A stretch of 64,000 nucleotides of DNA, from NCBI RefSeq assembly GCF_000006565.2, contig NC_031479.1:5110289-5174288 (forward strand), read 5' to 3'. The notes beneath the pieces were generated by a model that worked only from the letters and a program-made list of their open reading frames with translations, searched no databases and was not told the origin of the DNA. This document shows, one piece after another, positions 54,929 through 64,000 of this stretch. A program made the position numbers and the translations under genes. How positions within the stretch are numbered: position 1 is the stretch's first letter; the number at the start of each line of letters is the position of its first letter. The DNA is from Toxoplasma gondii ME49 (taxonomy: Eukaryota; Apicomplexa; Conoidasida; Eucoccidiorida; Sarcocystidae).

Positions 54929-56896
54929 GCGCTACCTCGAACGGCTGTACATACTGATAGGTACCGCCTTTCTCCTTCTCTCTCGTCTGCGTTTCGTCCA
55001 CGCCCGGGAGGCAACGAGATTCCTGCCTCATCGGAAGGCTCTGTTGCCGAGTTTGCGGCTCTGTCGAGAGACGAAGGAGCCGGCAAACTGCGTGCGGGGG
55101 AGTCTCAACCTGCCGTCTTCCCCTCTCCCTTCTCCTTTTCGTTTTTTCCTTCTTCACCGGCAGCCCGCGCCTGTCGAGCGTCTCTGAAGAGCAAGGCCCT
55201 GGCGTTCCCTCAGCCTGGCTCTCTGTCGACTTCTGCCTTCTCTCTGCTTTCCTCCTCGGGGTCCCTGACTTCTCTCACAGAGACGTCCGATTCTGTGCAA
55301 GCGAAAAAAAACCGGAGAGCCTCGTTCTCTGCACTGGCTGCCTCTGCCTCATCGCTTGCTCCCTTCGAGTCGGCGTTCTCTTCTTCCTTCACTTCACCTT
55401 CCCCTTCTTTGGCGTCACATACGCCTTCTTCCTCTCCGTCTGTTGTTGCCGTTCCCCGTGGTACCTCACTCTTGTCTTCTTCCTCTTCTGCTTCATCTGC
55501 ATCTTCTCCACTCGTTTCTTCCCTTCCTGGTGCTTCGCCCCCAATGGAGCCGGCAGCGCGTCGCTCGTCGGCTGGCCAGGCGAGTGCATGCAGCGCCTGT
55601 TTTTCTGTCGAGAAGAGAGCCTCGCTTCTCGCCGGCCTCTCTCCAGGAGGGGCACCAGCGGAGGAGACTCCGCGCGACAGCGATGGCCGGAGCTGTCTAA
55701 ACAGGCCACCCAGCGGCGCCCCGCGGGAGCAGGCGTTGCGTTTTCCGAAGGAACGCGACGAAGGAACTTCCAGTCAGACCCGGGCGTCGTCCGAGAAAGA
55801 ATGCGTGCGAAGGAAACACCCGAGTCGCGGAGATGAGCACCTGGTCCTGAGCGAGCAGAGGCGAGGCGAGAAGGGAGACGAAGGAAGCAGAAGAGGAGAA
55901 ACCGAAGAGCTCCAGGAAGGGAGGAGAGAACCAAGAAGGGGAGATGCGAAGACAGAGCAAGGAGAAGAAGGAAGACGAGGAGAAGCGAGAGAAGAGAAAA
56001 CAGTCTGGCGAGAAGAAAGAGAAGGCGAGTGCCAGTGCATGTTTTGCTGGGAGGCGCGGCCTGTTTCCGACACGGTGGTAGATTTTCTTTTTCCTTGTTT
56101 CAGCCCTGCCGCGGATGTTCGAGGATCGCTGACAGCGGAGAAAAAAACCTTCCTCGCTGAGCCTGAGAAGCCGACCTCTTCTTCATCTTCCTTCGCGCCC
56201 GCTGCCTTCTCGCGCACTGCCTCCTCGCCGTCGCCTCTCTGGCCTCTCTCTTTCCCGGTCAAGCCTCTCGGTCCCCGCATGCCTGCTCTCCACTGTCTCT
56301 CTCTGCTCGTCGCTCGCGTAAAACATCTGCTCTCAGTGAACACGGAGCAACTCACTGAGGAACTCTTCTTTCTCGATGAACGGGCTGTACATACACACCA
56401 GCCACCAAGCCGTGTGCCTCTCTCTGCGCCCGCCGTCCACTTCTTTCCCGTTGCTTCTCCTTCGCTTTCTCCACCGCATTGCCTTGGTCCTGCTGTCTCG
56501 TCTCTGTCTCCCTCTTCTGCTCTACCGTCTGCTTCTTCCTCTTCTCCTCTGCCTTCTGCGGTTCCTTCTTTTTCTTCCTGCGGTCCGTCTTCTTCTTTGG
56601 ACTCTCCTCCCCTGTCTTCTGTGAAGCGTTCTGGGCTGTGTGCTGGAGTGACTTTTCGGGAGAACCTGGCAGGTTTGCTGCTTGACGTACTGCGCCTTCT
56701 TGCGCGGGAGGAGTCGCCGGAGGCACAGGCCAGCGTCCTCGTCCAAGTTCACCTCCTCTCCCGTGCGCTGACTCTTCAGCAGCGTCTGCATGCGCGCGTA
56801 CGTTCGCAGCTTCAAGAGGGAAGTCCTGGATTGAAAAAGCAATTGCCACGGCCTGACGACCCGGAGGCGTTCCCCTCATTTTGGATGGGAGTGTGA
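54929..56896 (+). CDS. Probable C-terminal exon of the ATG1-like kinase
   Basis: A frame open for more than 2 kb ends at TGA 56896. From acceptor GTCGCGCGCAG at 54,928 it would join exon 3 in phase 0 and add 655 residues, making a protein of about 2,030. Most is Ser- and Arg/Glu-rich low complexity, with a CQCMFCWE motif in the middle. Near the end are helical, Leu-rich stretches (MPALHCLSLLVARVKHLLS, then LAGLLLDVLRLLAREESPEA and VQVHLLSRALTLQQRLHARV) that resemble the second MIT half of ATG1. This supports one gene rather than two, but the join is inferred. The stop overlaps a donor-like GTGAGA at 56,894. An open continuation after acceptor GTTCTTCAG near 56,933 (EHKRHLCGYLRMPKQLDEDL) suggests at least one more exon, which I could not place in phase. 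Confidence 0.6.
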   Translation, partial: ALPRTAVHTDRYRLSPSLSSAFRPRPGGNEIPASSEGSVAEFAALSRDEGAGKLRAGESQPAVFPSPFSFSFFPSSPAARACRASLKSKALAFPQPGSLSTSAFSLLSSSGSLTSLTETSDSVQAKKNRRASFSALAASASSLAPFESAFSSSFTSPSPSLASHTPSSSPSVVAVPRGTSLLSSSSSASSASSPLVSSLPGASPPMEPAARRSSAGQASACSACFSVEKRASLLAGLSPGGAPAEETPRDSDGRSCLNRPPSGAPREQALRFPKERDEGTSSQTRASSEKECVRRKHPSRGDEHLVLSEQRRGEKGDEGSRRGETEELQEGRREPRRGDAKTEQGEEGRRGEAREEKTVWREEREGECQCMFCWEARPVSDTVVDFLFPCFSPAADVRGSLTAEKKTFLAEPEKPTSSSSSFAPAAFSRTASSPSPLWPLSFPVKPLGPRMPALHCLSLLVARVKHLLSVNTEQLTEELFFLDERAVHTHQPPSRVPLSAPAVHFFPVASPSLSPPHCLGPAVSSLSPSSALPSASSSSPLPSAVPSFSSCGPSSSLDSPPLSSVKRSGLCAGVTFRENLAGLLLDVLRLLAREESPEAQASVLVQVHLLSRALTLQQRLHARVRSQLQEGSPGLKKQLPRPDDPEAFPSFWMGV

Positions 56897-57163
56897 GAAC
56901 TGAGCGCAGTGCCTCTTCCTCTGTTCTTCAGTGGAGCACAAGAGACATCTATGCGGCTACCTGCGCATGCCCAAACAGCTGGACGAGGACCTCCGTGGTT
57001 CTTATCTGTGCCCCTTCCTTGCGCAAGACTTTTCGCAAGAAAAACGTCCGTACTCTTCGCATGGAAGTCAAATGCACTTGCATGTATATATATATATATA
57101 TGCATATTTATATTTACGTCTTCTTCAGTGTGTATTCAACAATAAACGTACATGCATGCAGCA

Positions 57164-57211
<48 letters not shown>

Positions 57212-57960
57212 TGCACACGAATATATATTTATATATGAACATGAGTGTATAGATGGCGAAGAGCTGCAGAGGTGCGCAGAATTGTCCACCAGACCAGTGC
57301 ATTGCTTAAGACAGCTAACCGTGTTGGACTTTTTTCGTCTACGGCGTTAAGGATTCTCGAAACGGTTATGTTCCAGTCGTGATTTATGAATCACCGGTAC
57401 GCCTCGCGTTAACAGCGAGAGAGGACGACTTCGCAAGTGCTCGTACTTTTCCAGAATCATCGTCCTGGAAGAGGTTTTCTCATTTCACCGCTAACGCAGA
57501 GGAACGCGTTTTTCGACAGCGCGCAGGTGACTCAAATCGAACGGCGAAGCGGCTGCTGCTGCTGTGTGGAGACTGGGATTCGCAGTCATGGTGCGTTCCG
57601 TTAATCAAATAAGTTTCATCATCGACTTTTCATGGCGTCTCGACGCAGTCTCACGGCACATTCATTTCGCCTCGTCTGCAGATTTGAAGGTTCTCAGAAA
57701 AGCCGCGACTTGACTTCTGTGAAAAGGCCTTCCGAGGGCTGCTGGAGTTCATTTGTTTCTCAGCAGAGTTCGGGTGTAGACGCGCGCCGTTCAGAGAGGC
57801 GCTTGGCGTTAGAAGGACAGCGGGCGTCCCTCGTTTTACGTGCTCACGCCATTTGTTTCTTCTTTAGCAATGTCAACGCCGTCTCGAATTTCCAAAACAT
57901 GCTGAGGCATCAACGGCTTGCACGAGCAAGACTGCATGTCCGTCGCTGCTACGTGCTCTG

Positions 57961-57998
<38 letters not shown>

Positions 57999-58849
57999 GG
58001 ATAGAAGTGCAGAAATCGGGAGATGTAGAGTGACAAATATAGAAAGTTATAGATAGATGTAGAAAGAATTAGAAAGAACCAGACACATAGAGAGGTAGAC
58101 ACGTGGTCGGAGGGATAAAGATAGCTAAAGGCGGTAAGATAGATAAAGACAGGAAAAGAAACGTAGACAGATGCACGCAAGGGAAGACAGATGAAACGTG
58201 GTTAGATACATGCTTGGATGGGCAGAAGGTAACTCTGTCTAACGTACACCAGACTGCATGCCGCGCAGAGAAATACCCAAGACAGGCAACGCCGCCTCTT
58301 TCTCTCGTCCTCAAGTGTTCTGCAGATGCGCGTTGCGGTGGGGTCTTGCGGCGCTCCTCCTAGGAGTGAGAAGAGAAGTGAGTTTCAAAAAGAAGGGATG
58401 CCTGGTCGGAAGCTAGCAGGGAAAAACCAAGCTTTACCATGCGTTCGGATGTTGCGCAGAGCGACAAAAGACAAAGTTCTCCCAGAAATAAACTTGTGTG
58501 GCGCCAGGCGCTTTCAGATGCATGTGACCCCTGCCTCGACGGTCGGCCGCACGGCTCGAGAATTTACAGTTCTCATCGGAAACAATTCGGAGGAGGCCTG
58601 GAAGCGAAAACCACCGAGGGTAATAAACGGTGAACCGTAAAAGAAGATGTCGACTGCGGGGGGCGCGTCACAGAGACCGATTCACGAAAAGCTTCTTCCG
58701 ATTCGCGAGCAACGGAGCGCGGTTCGCCTTCTTTCCTGTGCCTCACGCGCTTCCTCGACAGTGTGTAGGTCTCCGGAAAGCTCAGGTGTACAGACGCCTC
58801 AGATGCCCTGCCGTCGAGGTGGCTCGCTGCATGCAGCGGTGCGCGACGT
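56897..58849. other. Gap with TA microsatellites, possible last ATG1-like exon and doubtful small frames
   Basis: A possible additional kinase exon lies at about 56,933-57,070. TA tracts follow at 57,084-57,120, 57,165-57,210 and 57,960-57,998. A 109-residue plus-strand frame from ATG 57,632 (MASRRSLTAHSFRLVC...) is not supported by homology. The last part should be the 3' UTR of the minus-strand PRP40-like gene. Confidence 0.4.
57960..57998. repeat. (TA)n microsatellite
   Basis: About 18 uninterrupted TA units, followed by ~200 bp of purine-rich DNA with repeated AGATA words. Confidence 0.96.
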
Positions 58850-61800
58850 TTAGGCAGCCGGCCTTGGCGCCTTGGCCCCAATGGGCGGTTTCCGGACGAA
58901 CTCGAGATTGACTTCGCTGAGAAAAGAAGAGAGAGACTCGGAAACGCTTCCACTTGACACCCGCTGCAACCCCAAGTGTGACGGGGAAAGACGTTTCGCG
59001 GCAGCAGGCCTCTCCAGAGGCGTTCAGGCCCAGAAATCAGATTCGTCATCATTTCCTGAACCTTCTCGGATCCTCTACGCACATCTCAGGGAAGTATTCA
59101 AATCGATTTAGAAAGAGAATTACACTTGAACAGCAAATTTGTATTTTCGAAGACGTGATCCACCTCCTCAGCTAATAAGAGTTCACGGAGTCGAGGAAAA
59201 CGAAAAACTCTCCCTGTGTCCGGAATCGCTGCCTGGGCACAACCGCCGCGCTCCCGACCTGATACGTTTTCTGGAGGTCCAGGCAACTGCACATAAGAAT
59301 GCAGACTTCTGCGACGCTTCAGATTCACAGCACTCCGGCAGCGCGCACAGAAGCGCAAAAAGCCGTCGCGTGTCTGCCTCCGAGGAACACCGCTAGCGAG
59401 AGGGAAAAGCAAAGCCTCAACCGTCGAAGCGTTTCATCTGAGAGCCCCGGCACAGTCCCTCGCGCTGTTCAGAAAACAACCAAACTCGCCGCGCATTCGG
59501 AGGCGGATGAAAACGCCGAACCCAACGGGGGATTTCAGCAGCCGCCACCGATGGGCTGTATGTACACACGAACTCACCGAATGCGCTGGCGCACGAGGTC
59601 CATTCGCTCCTCTGGAATATAGTCGAGTCTCTTGTACCTGAAAAAGAGAGAGAGAAAAAGGATCTGTTTAAATTGAAAGTCTTTTCCGTTGCTATTTTTA
59701 AACGCGTGCATCTACCGCGAGAGTTACACAAGGCACCGCTAATCTCCACATCCCTGTAGGTATACACATAGATACAGATAGATATACAGAGATATAGATA
59801 GATATAGATAGATAAAGATAAATAGAGCACAATGTATCTAGCATAATTCGCGGTGTATGTCGACAATTCTGAGACTCTGCGAGTTTATTTTCGAGTCCAC
59901 GGCTGTTGAAGAAGATGGTACCTTTCCGTACCTAATGTCGGTTTGCAGGCGCTCGAGCAGCTTCTGAAATTTCGCGCCGTGTTCGTCACAGCCCCTGCAA
60001 ACGTCAGGGTTCTGCCGTAGCCAGAGAACGAATGCCTCCTTCAACTCGTTACTCTGAAAGAAAACGGAATGCAGGAAAACTGGGAATAGACGCATTTTTA
60101 TAGGCATTTGAGCAAGTACACCAGGACTTAAACGTGCATGCACCCGTGGAACCGCATATTTCTAAGGATAGGCGCATGCGCTTGCGTGCACATGAATAGG
60201 CGGAAACCACATGGACCGAAATGGAGGGATATGCGTGTGAGGCATGTAACGGCACAGAGGACCCACAGGAAAGCATTTGATTCCGTGGGCGTCTGAGGGG
60301 AAAGAGAATCGTTTTCTTCCACTTGTTTTTCGTCTCTTCTAATCAACAACGCCCTAGTTTTTGTGTTCTCTTTCCGCTACCATTTTTTTGCCCTGCTTTG
60401 CGCCTTGTTCTCGAACCTCTCTCTCCCGCCTTTCTCCGCAGCAAGTGTTCCCCAACTTTCTCCCCCTCTCGCTAGTTCTCGTCTCCTCCCTCTGTCTCTT
60501 CCCTTGTTTCTCTCTGTCTCTGCCTCTGTTGTCCTCTCTGTCTCTCTCTCCTCTCTCCGCTCTCCTCTTGCTCGCTTCCGCCTGTCTCCATCTCCTTTCT
60601 CTCTCTTTTCCAGTCTCCTCTTCCCTTTTTCAGATGTCACTCACCCTCTCCTTCTTCCATCCCTCGAAGCTAGCAAGCAGCTCAGCTTGCGGCAGGCCGT
60701 CGAAAAGTCGCTTGTTCGTCTGCAGTTCCTCAAGAACCTACGGGAGAGCTCAACAGAGAAGAGACACGACGATCGCGACAGTCGTCTCCGAATCCGTCTG
60801 ATGCACGGTGCCTCGAAGTCTCTCCCCACACTGAATTCGCATGCACACTGTGTGGCACCGGCCTCTTCTGCTAAAACGCTTTCGCGGAAAACCCAGAAGG
60901 CGCGGTGGCGAGTCTGCCTGCGATTCCTGCAGGTCCCCACAGTGTTAATCGCGACGGCTTCCAGCCAAATGGGGAGATCGGTACGCGATTCAAATCCGGC
61001 ACACTTGCTGTCCCTCGCCTGCCAGCGAGGGGGACGTTGGAGCCTTCCGCCTTCAAAACGGTCTGCAGAGTCCCCAAGAAATCAGCTTCGCGCGTCTGAC
61101 CGTGGGGTGTACATACACGCGAAAGCGTCTCTTCGCACAGACGCAGTTCTCACCTCGTCGAATGACGCACTGAGTTTCTCGCACGGCAGCGTGTTCAGCT
61201 TCGTCTGAAACAGGCGCAGCCGACCTGTGGTAAACTCTCTGTGAGGAGAAAAGACACAGTTCGACGGTCAAGAGGTTTTAAAACACAGACTTGCACCCTC
61301 TTTCGTTGTCTGCCACGAAACATTGCGTTCATAGATACATAAGTGACTGAGTCGAGCGATTGATTCGACTTCGACCCGAAGACTTCGTTGAGAGACGGCC
61401 ACAGGGTCGAGATCATTCACAAAGAAATCTGCATGCCTTCTAGCAAGAGCACTTGCTAACCTCTGCCGTCGTTCTTGCACCTATGTCTACACACCGGCGC
61501 GTCTTCACAGATAGTCCGGCACACCGTAGACACGCATATAGTCATCCTTTATATTTATATATATATATATATATATATAACTGCATTTAACGTGTGAAGG
61601 AAGTTATTTGACGATAGCTCAAGGCGTTGACGCGGCAAAGGTGGTTTCAGAAAAAAGGGCAAAAGAAATTTTGGGAGACCAGCAAGACTACCAAGTGCGT
61701 TCCTCCCGACAGTGTGCACATGCACGCGCCTTCCAGCCCAGTTTTGCGGTTTTCTTTGTAAAAGCCACGAACTGTCTGCGCGGCCCTATACACGAGAGGG

Positions 61801-63615
61801 CTCCCTCGAAAGTCTCCGCTGCATGCACTTGTCGACACCTACTCCACGAAAGAGACGAAGAGTTTTTGCTTCTCAGACTCTGAGAGATTGTCCGTGTGAA
61901 ACCGACTGTCTCCTTTCAATAGGTCCACGGGGATCGCGTCGCTGCCTGCTTCGCTGAAACACACATTTCAAGAAAGAAAGTCCCTACTTGTGAAGTCAGG
62001 GAAGGCAAAAAACGCGGAAGACGCAACGAGGAAGGACGGGAACGGAGAGAAGAGGCGAGAAAGAAGATCACGCGATGAGGCACAGACACCCCACACAGAA
62101 AAGCTGCAATCAAAACGACGCTGCATTTAGACATCTACATCTACATATATATAGGGCCTTTACCTGCTTGTGAAAGGATTCTTCACACGCTCCACCAGCA
62201 TGTTCCTGCAGAGAGCCAAGCGAAACAAAGCGGCCAAAGAAAAGTATGGCCACATATAGGTATATATGTATATATGCATATATAGACAGATACTCTTGTA
62301 TCCATATCTTTAGAAAATATATATATATATATAAATATAGGCGTCTATATATACATGCCTTCATGTGACATGTGTGGGTATCTTTATATCGTTAGACATA
62401 AATCGATACACGTACTTTTGTGAGTATCTAGAGTGAACATCTCGCCCGTCATCCGGTGTCCCTTCGACGTATCCCTGGAGTGACTCAAAGACTTGACCAT
62501 CGAATGGACCCTCATTTACATACAGAGCCACTAGTTTTTATATACGTAAACGCAGGAAAATAAATGCATGGTTTCCGGACACACGAACGTGTCAACAGAT
62601 TTAAATGTCTTTTCATATATATATATATATATATATATATGTTCCAGAGGGTCTCGAAGAGAGGTCTTTTTACAGACTTACATGAAGGCGGCTGCAGCTT
62701 CTGTTTTGACGAGACGCGCGCGTTTCGTTTCTGCATCTTCGGCGACTGTCTCTGCATTGCGTTTTTTCTCTTCGTTCAAGAAAGTCAGTTCCTCGCAGAC
62801 CTGCTGAAAAATTTTCTCTCTCTCGCTCGCCGAGCCCTGCGCATGCAGAAGTGCGCAGACGCGTAGACTTGATGAAACAAATGATGCATGCATCCGCACA
62901 GCCTCAACGCAGCTGTGTGTATGCGTGAAACGAGCGACAAACGGAGGAAAGGATTCCAGCATACACTAAGAGGAAAAGAGAGAAAACCGCGGCGTATGCA
63001 TGCAAGTACCGACGTACCGACGTCTTGACGGGTACGTCTCAAATGCGCCCTTCTCAGGTGTGCATACACTCGAGATCAGAGAGGCGGGAGTGCGGTAAGA
63101 TTCCTGTTACCCCTTACGACCTTGGCTCCCTGGTGGGCCTGTCCAGTTTTCTGTCTCTTCTTCTTGCGTCTCTTTCCGTGCCTTCAGTGGCTCCTCCTCC
63201 TGTTCTCTGTTCTGTACCGCACGATCTCTGCTGTCCTCCTCGTTCTTCTCTTTCTGCCTTCGCTGGCTCTTCTCTGTCCTCGCTTGTCTGTTTTTTCATT
63301 CGGGGTCCTTCGCCTCGATTGCGTCTTACCAGTTGAAGATACTGCGGATGCGAGCGCAGCTCCTTGCGCAAGGCGGCCCATTCGTCGCTCGGGCGCTCCG
63401 CCATCTTCTCGCTGAACAAAGGACGAAAAAACCAAACCGGTGGCCCTTTCTTGATTTCTTATATAAAGTATAAGATCTGCATAGCTGTAGCCCTACAGGA
63501 GATACATATACATGGATATGGATGTATTACTTATCAGATATTTATCCATATATAAGTAGACATGTGTGCATTCATAAATACAGAGTATGCATTTGACAGC
63601 CTAGAGTTTCCTCCA

Positions 63616-63654
<39 letters not shown>

Positions 63655-63994
63655 GAGCATGCATGTGTGCGTGGTTATACATGCACATATAACGTAAGGT
63701 CTAAGCACGGTTGGGATATGAGGGAAGACGCGCCTCTGTGAAGCTTTACCGCATGAGTTTCTTGAAGTCGCGTTTGATGTTGTTCTTCATGAGGTTCTTT
63801 TCCTGTCGTCTTCGGTCGATTGTCTCCTCCACCAGGCGCTTGCGAATCGGCGCCCAATCCGCTGTCGGGACACCCGCCGCAATCCACCGCGGATCGTGAC
63901 CGCAGCGTTTTTCCAGAGTCTCGACAGTCGACGACGCGTGAACATGGCCGCTCTCGTACAGCTCGTTCATCAGCTCTCTGAAGGCGTCGATCAG
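58850..63994 (-). CDS. PRP40: PRP40-like pre-mRNA-processing factor, FF-domain region (5' end beyond window)
   Basis: Ten minus-strand exons are phase-consistent: 63750-63994, 63330-63411, 62682-62836, 62164-62205, 61843-61953, 61154-61238, 60645-60737, 59932-60053, 59578-59637 and 58850-58916. They encode the last 353 residues. The protein is a string of FF repeats: RELMNELYESGHVHASST ... EWAALRKELRSHPQYLQL; FMNMLVERVKNPFTS ... DLLKGDSRFHTDNLSESE; EEFTTGRLRLFQTKLNTL; VLEELQTNKRLFDGLP; LKEAFVLWLRQNPDVCRGC ... KFQKLLERLQTDIRYKRLD. It ends FVRKPPIGAKAPRPAA. PRP40 (human PRPF40A) is a U1 snRNP-associated factor bridging 5' splice site and branch point; it has N-terminal WW domains, which here would lie to the right of the window. 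TCERG1/CA150 is the main alternative and is not excluded without the WW region. An acceptor (TTACAG) occupies the last 6 bp of the window, so the next exon upstream is outside it. Confidence 0.91.
61549..61580. repeat. (TA)n microsatellite
   Basis: TA tract in the intron of the PRP40-like gene between exons 61843-61953 and 61154-61238. Confidence 0.95.
62255..62362. repeat. TA-rich simple sequence
   Basis: Interrupted TA tracts in a PRP40-like intron. Confidence 0.9.
62613..62641. repeat. (TA)n microsatellite
   Basis: TA tract in the same intron as the preceding one, 41 bp from the donor of exon 62682-62836. Confidence 0.95.
63618..63647. repeat. (TA)n microsatellite
   Basis: TA tract in the first PRP40-like intron seen in the window. 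Confidence 0.95.
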
Positions 63995-64000
63995 CTGTAA

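Noticed and set aside
57632..57961. 109-codon plus-strand frame from an ATG
   Set aside because: No homology, no splice context, and it ends at a TA microsatellite.
1..64000. tRNA, rRNA, CRISPR arrays, insertion sequences, bacterial-type operons
   Set aside because: None recognised; the gene structure is eukaryotic throughout.

Overview
The window is nuclear DNA from a coccidian apicomplexan of the Toxoplasma/Neospora/Hammondia type. The grounds are: moderately GC-rich genes split by short GT-AG introns with pyrimidine-rich acceptors; conserved eukaryotic proteins carrying long Ser-, Glu- and Arg-rich insertions; many (TA)n, GA and CT microsatellites; and very frequent GCATGC/TGCATGCA words. 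I cannot name the species from sequence alone. Exon chains were built by hand by matching splice sites, reading phase and protein-family continuity. When I write 'phase-consistent', every junction keeps the frame.

Layout, left to right. 1-7 kb: a two-exon gene (+) for a secreted, disordered protein with a basic tail, whose 3' end faces a poorly resolved minus-strand gene of small exons. 7-12 kb: a PPPDE/DeSI-type isopeptidase (+), then gene-poor DNA with a ~250-bp fold-back (inverted-repeat) element. 12-17 kb: two uncharacterised minus-strand genes. 17.9-23.2 kb: the complete catalytic subunit of tRNA-guanine transglycosylase (+), six exons. 24.4-28.7 kb: an organellar ribosomal protein S15 with a huge N-terminal extension (-). 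It is divergent from an Obg GTPase at 29.8-32.9 kb (+). 34-39 kb: a long doubtful frame, then a three-exon gene for a secreted, membrane-anchored protein (+). 41-45 kb: a ROMO1/Mgr2-type TIM23 subunit (-) and a small proline-rich protein (-). 45-48 kb: gene-poor. 48.4-57 kb: a very large ATG1/ULK-like kinase (+). 58.8-64 kb: the 3' part of a PRP40-like FF-domain splicing factor (-), ten exons in the window, with its 5' end beyond the right edge.

The genes do not form an operon-like pathway. Four have organelle links by family: S15 and Obg (ribosome function or assembly), ROMO1/Mgr2 (mitochondrial protein import) and ATG1 (autophagy-related; in apicomplexans the ATG8 machinery also serves the apicoplast). 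Two encode secretory-pathway proteins without recognisable family and are the best candidates for parasite-specific biology. Several neighbouring pairs are divergent (16.8/17.9 kb, 28.7/29.8 kb) and probably share promoter regions. I found no rRNA, tRNA, CRISPR array or intact transposase gene.
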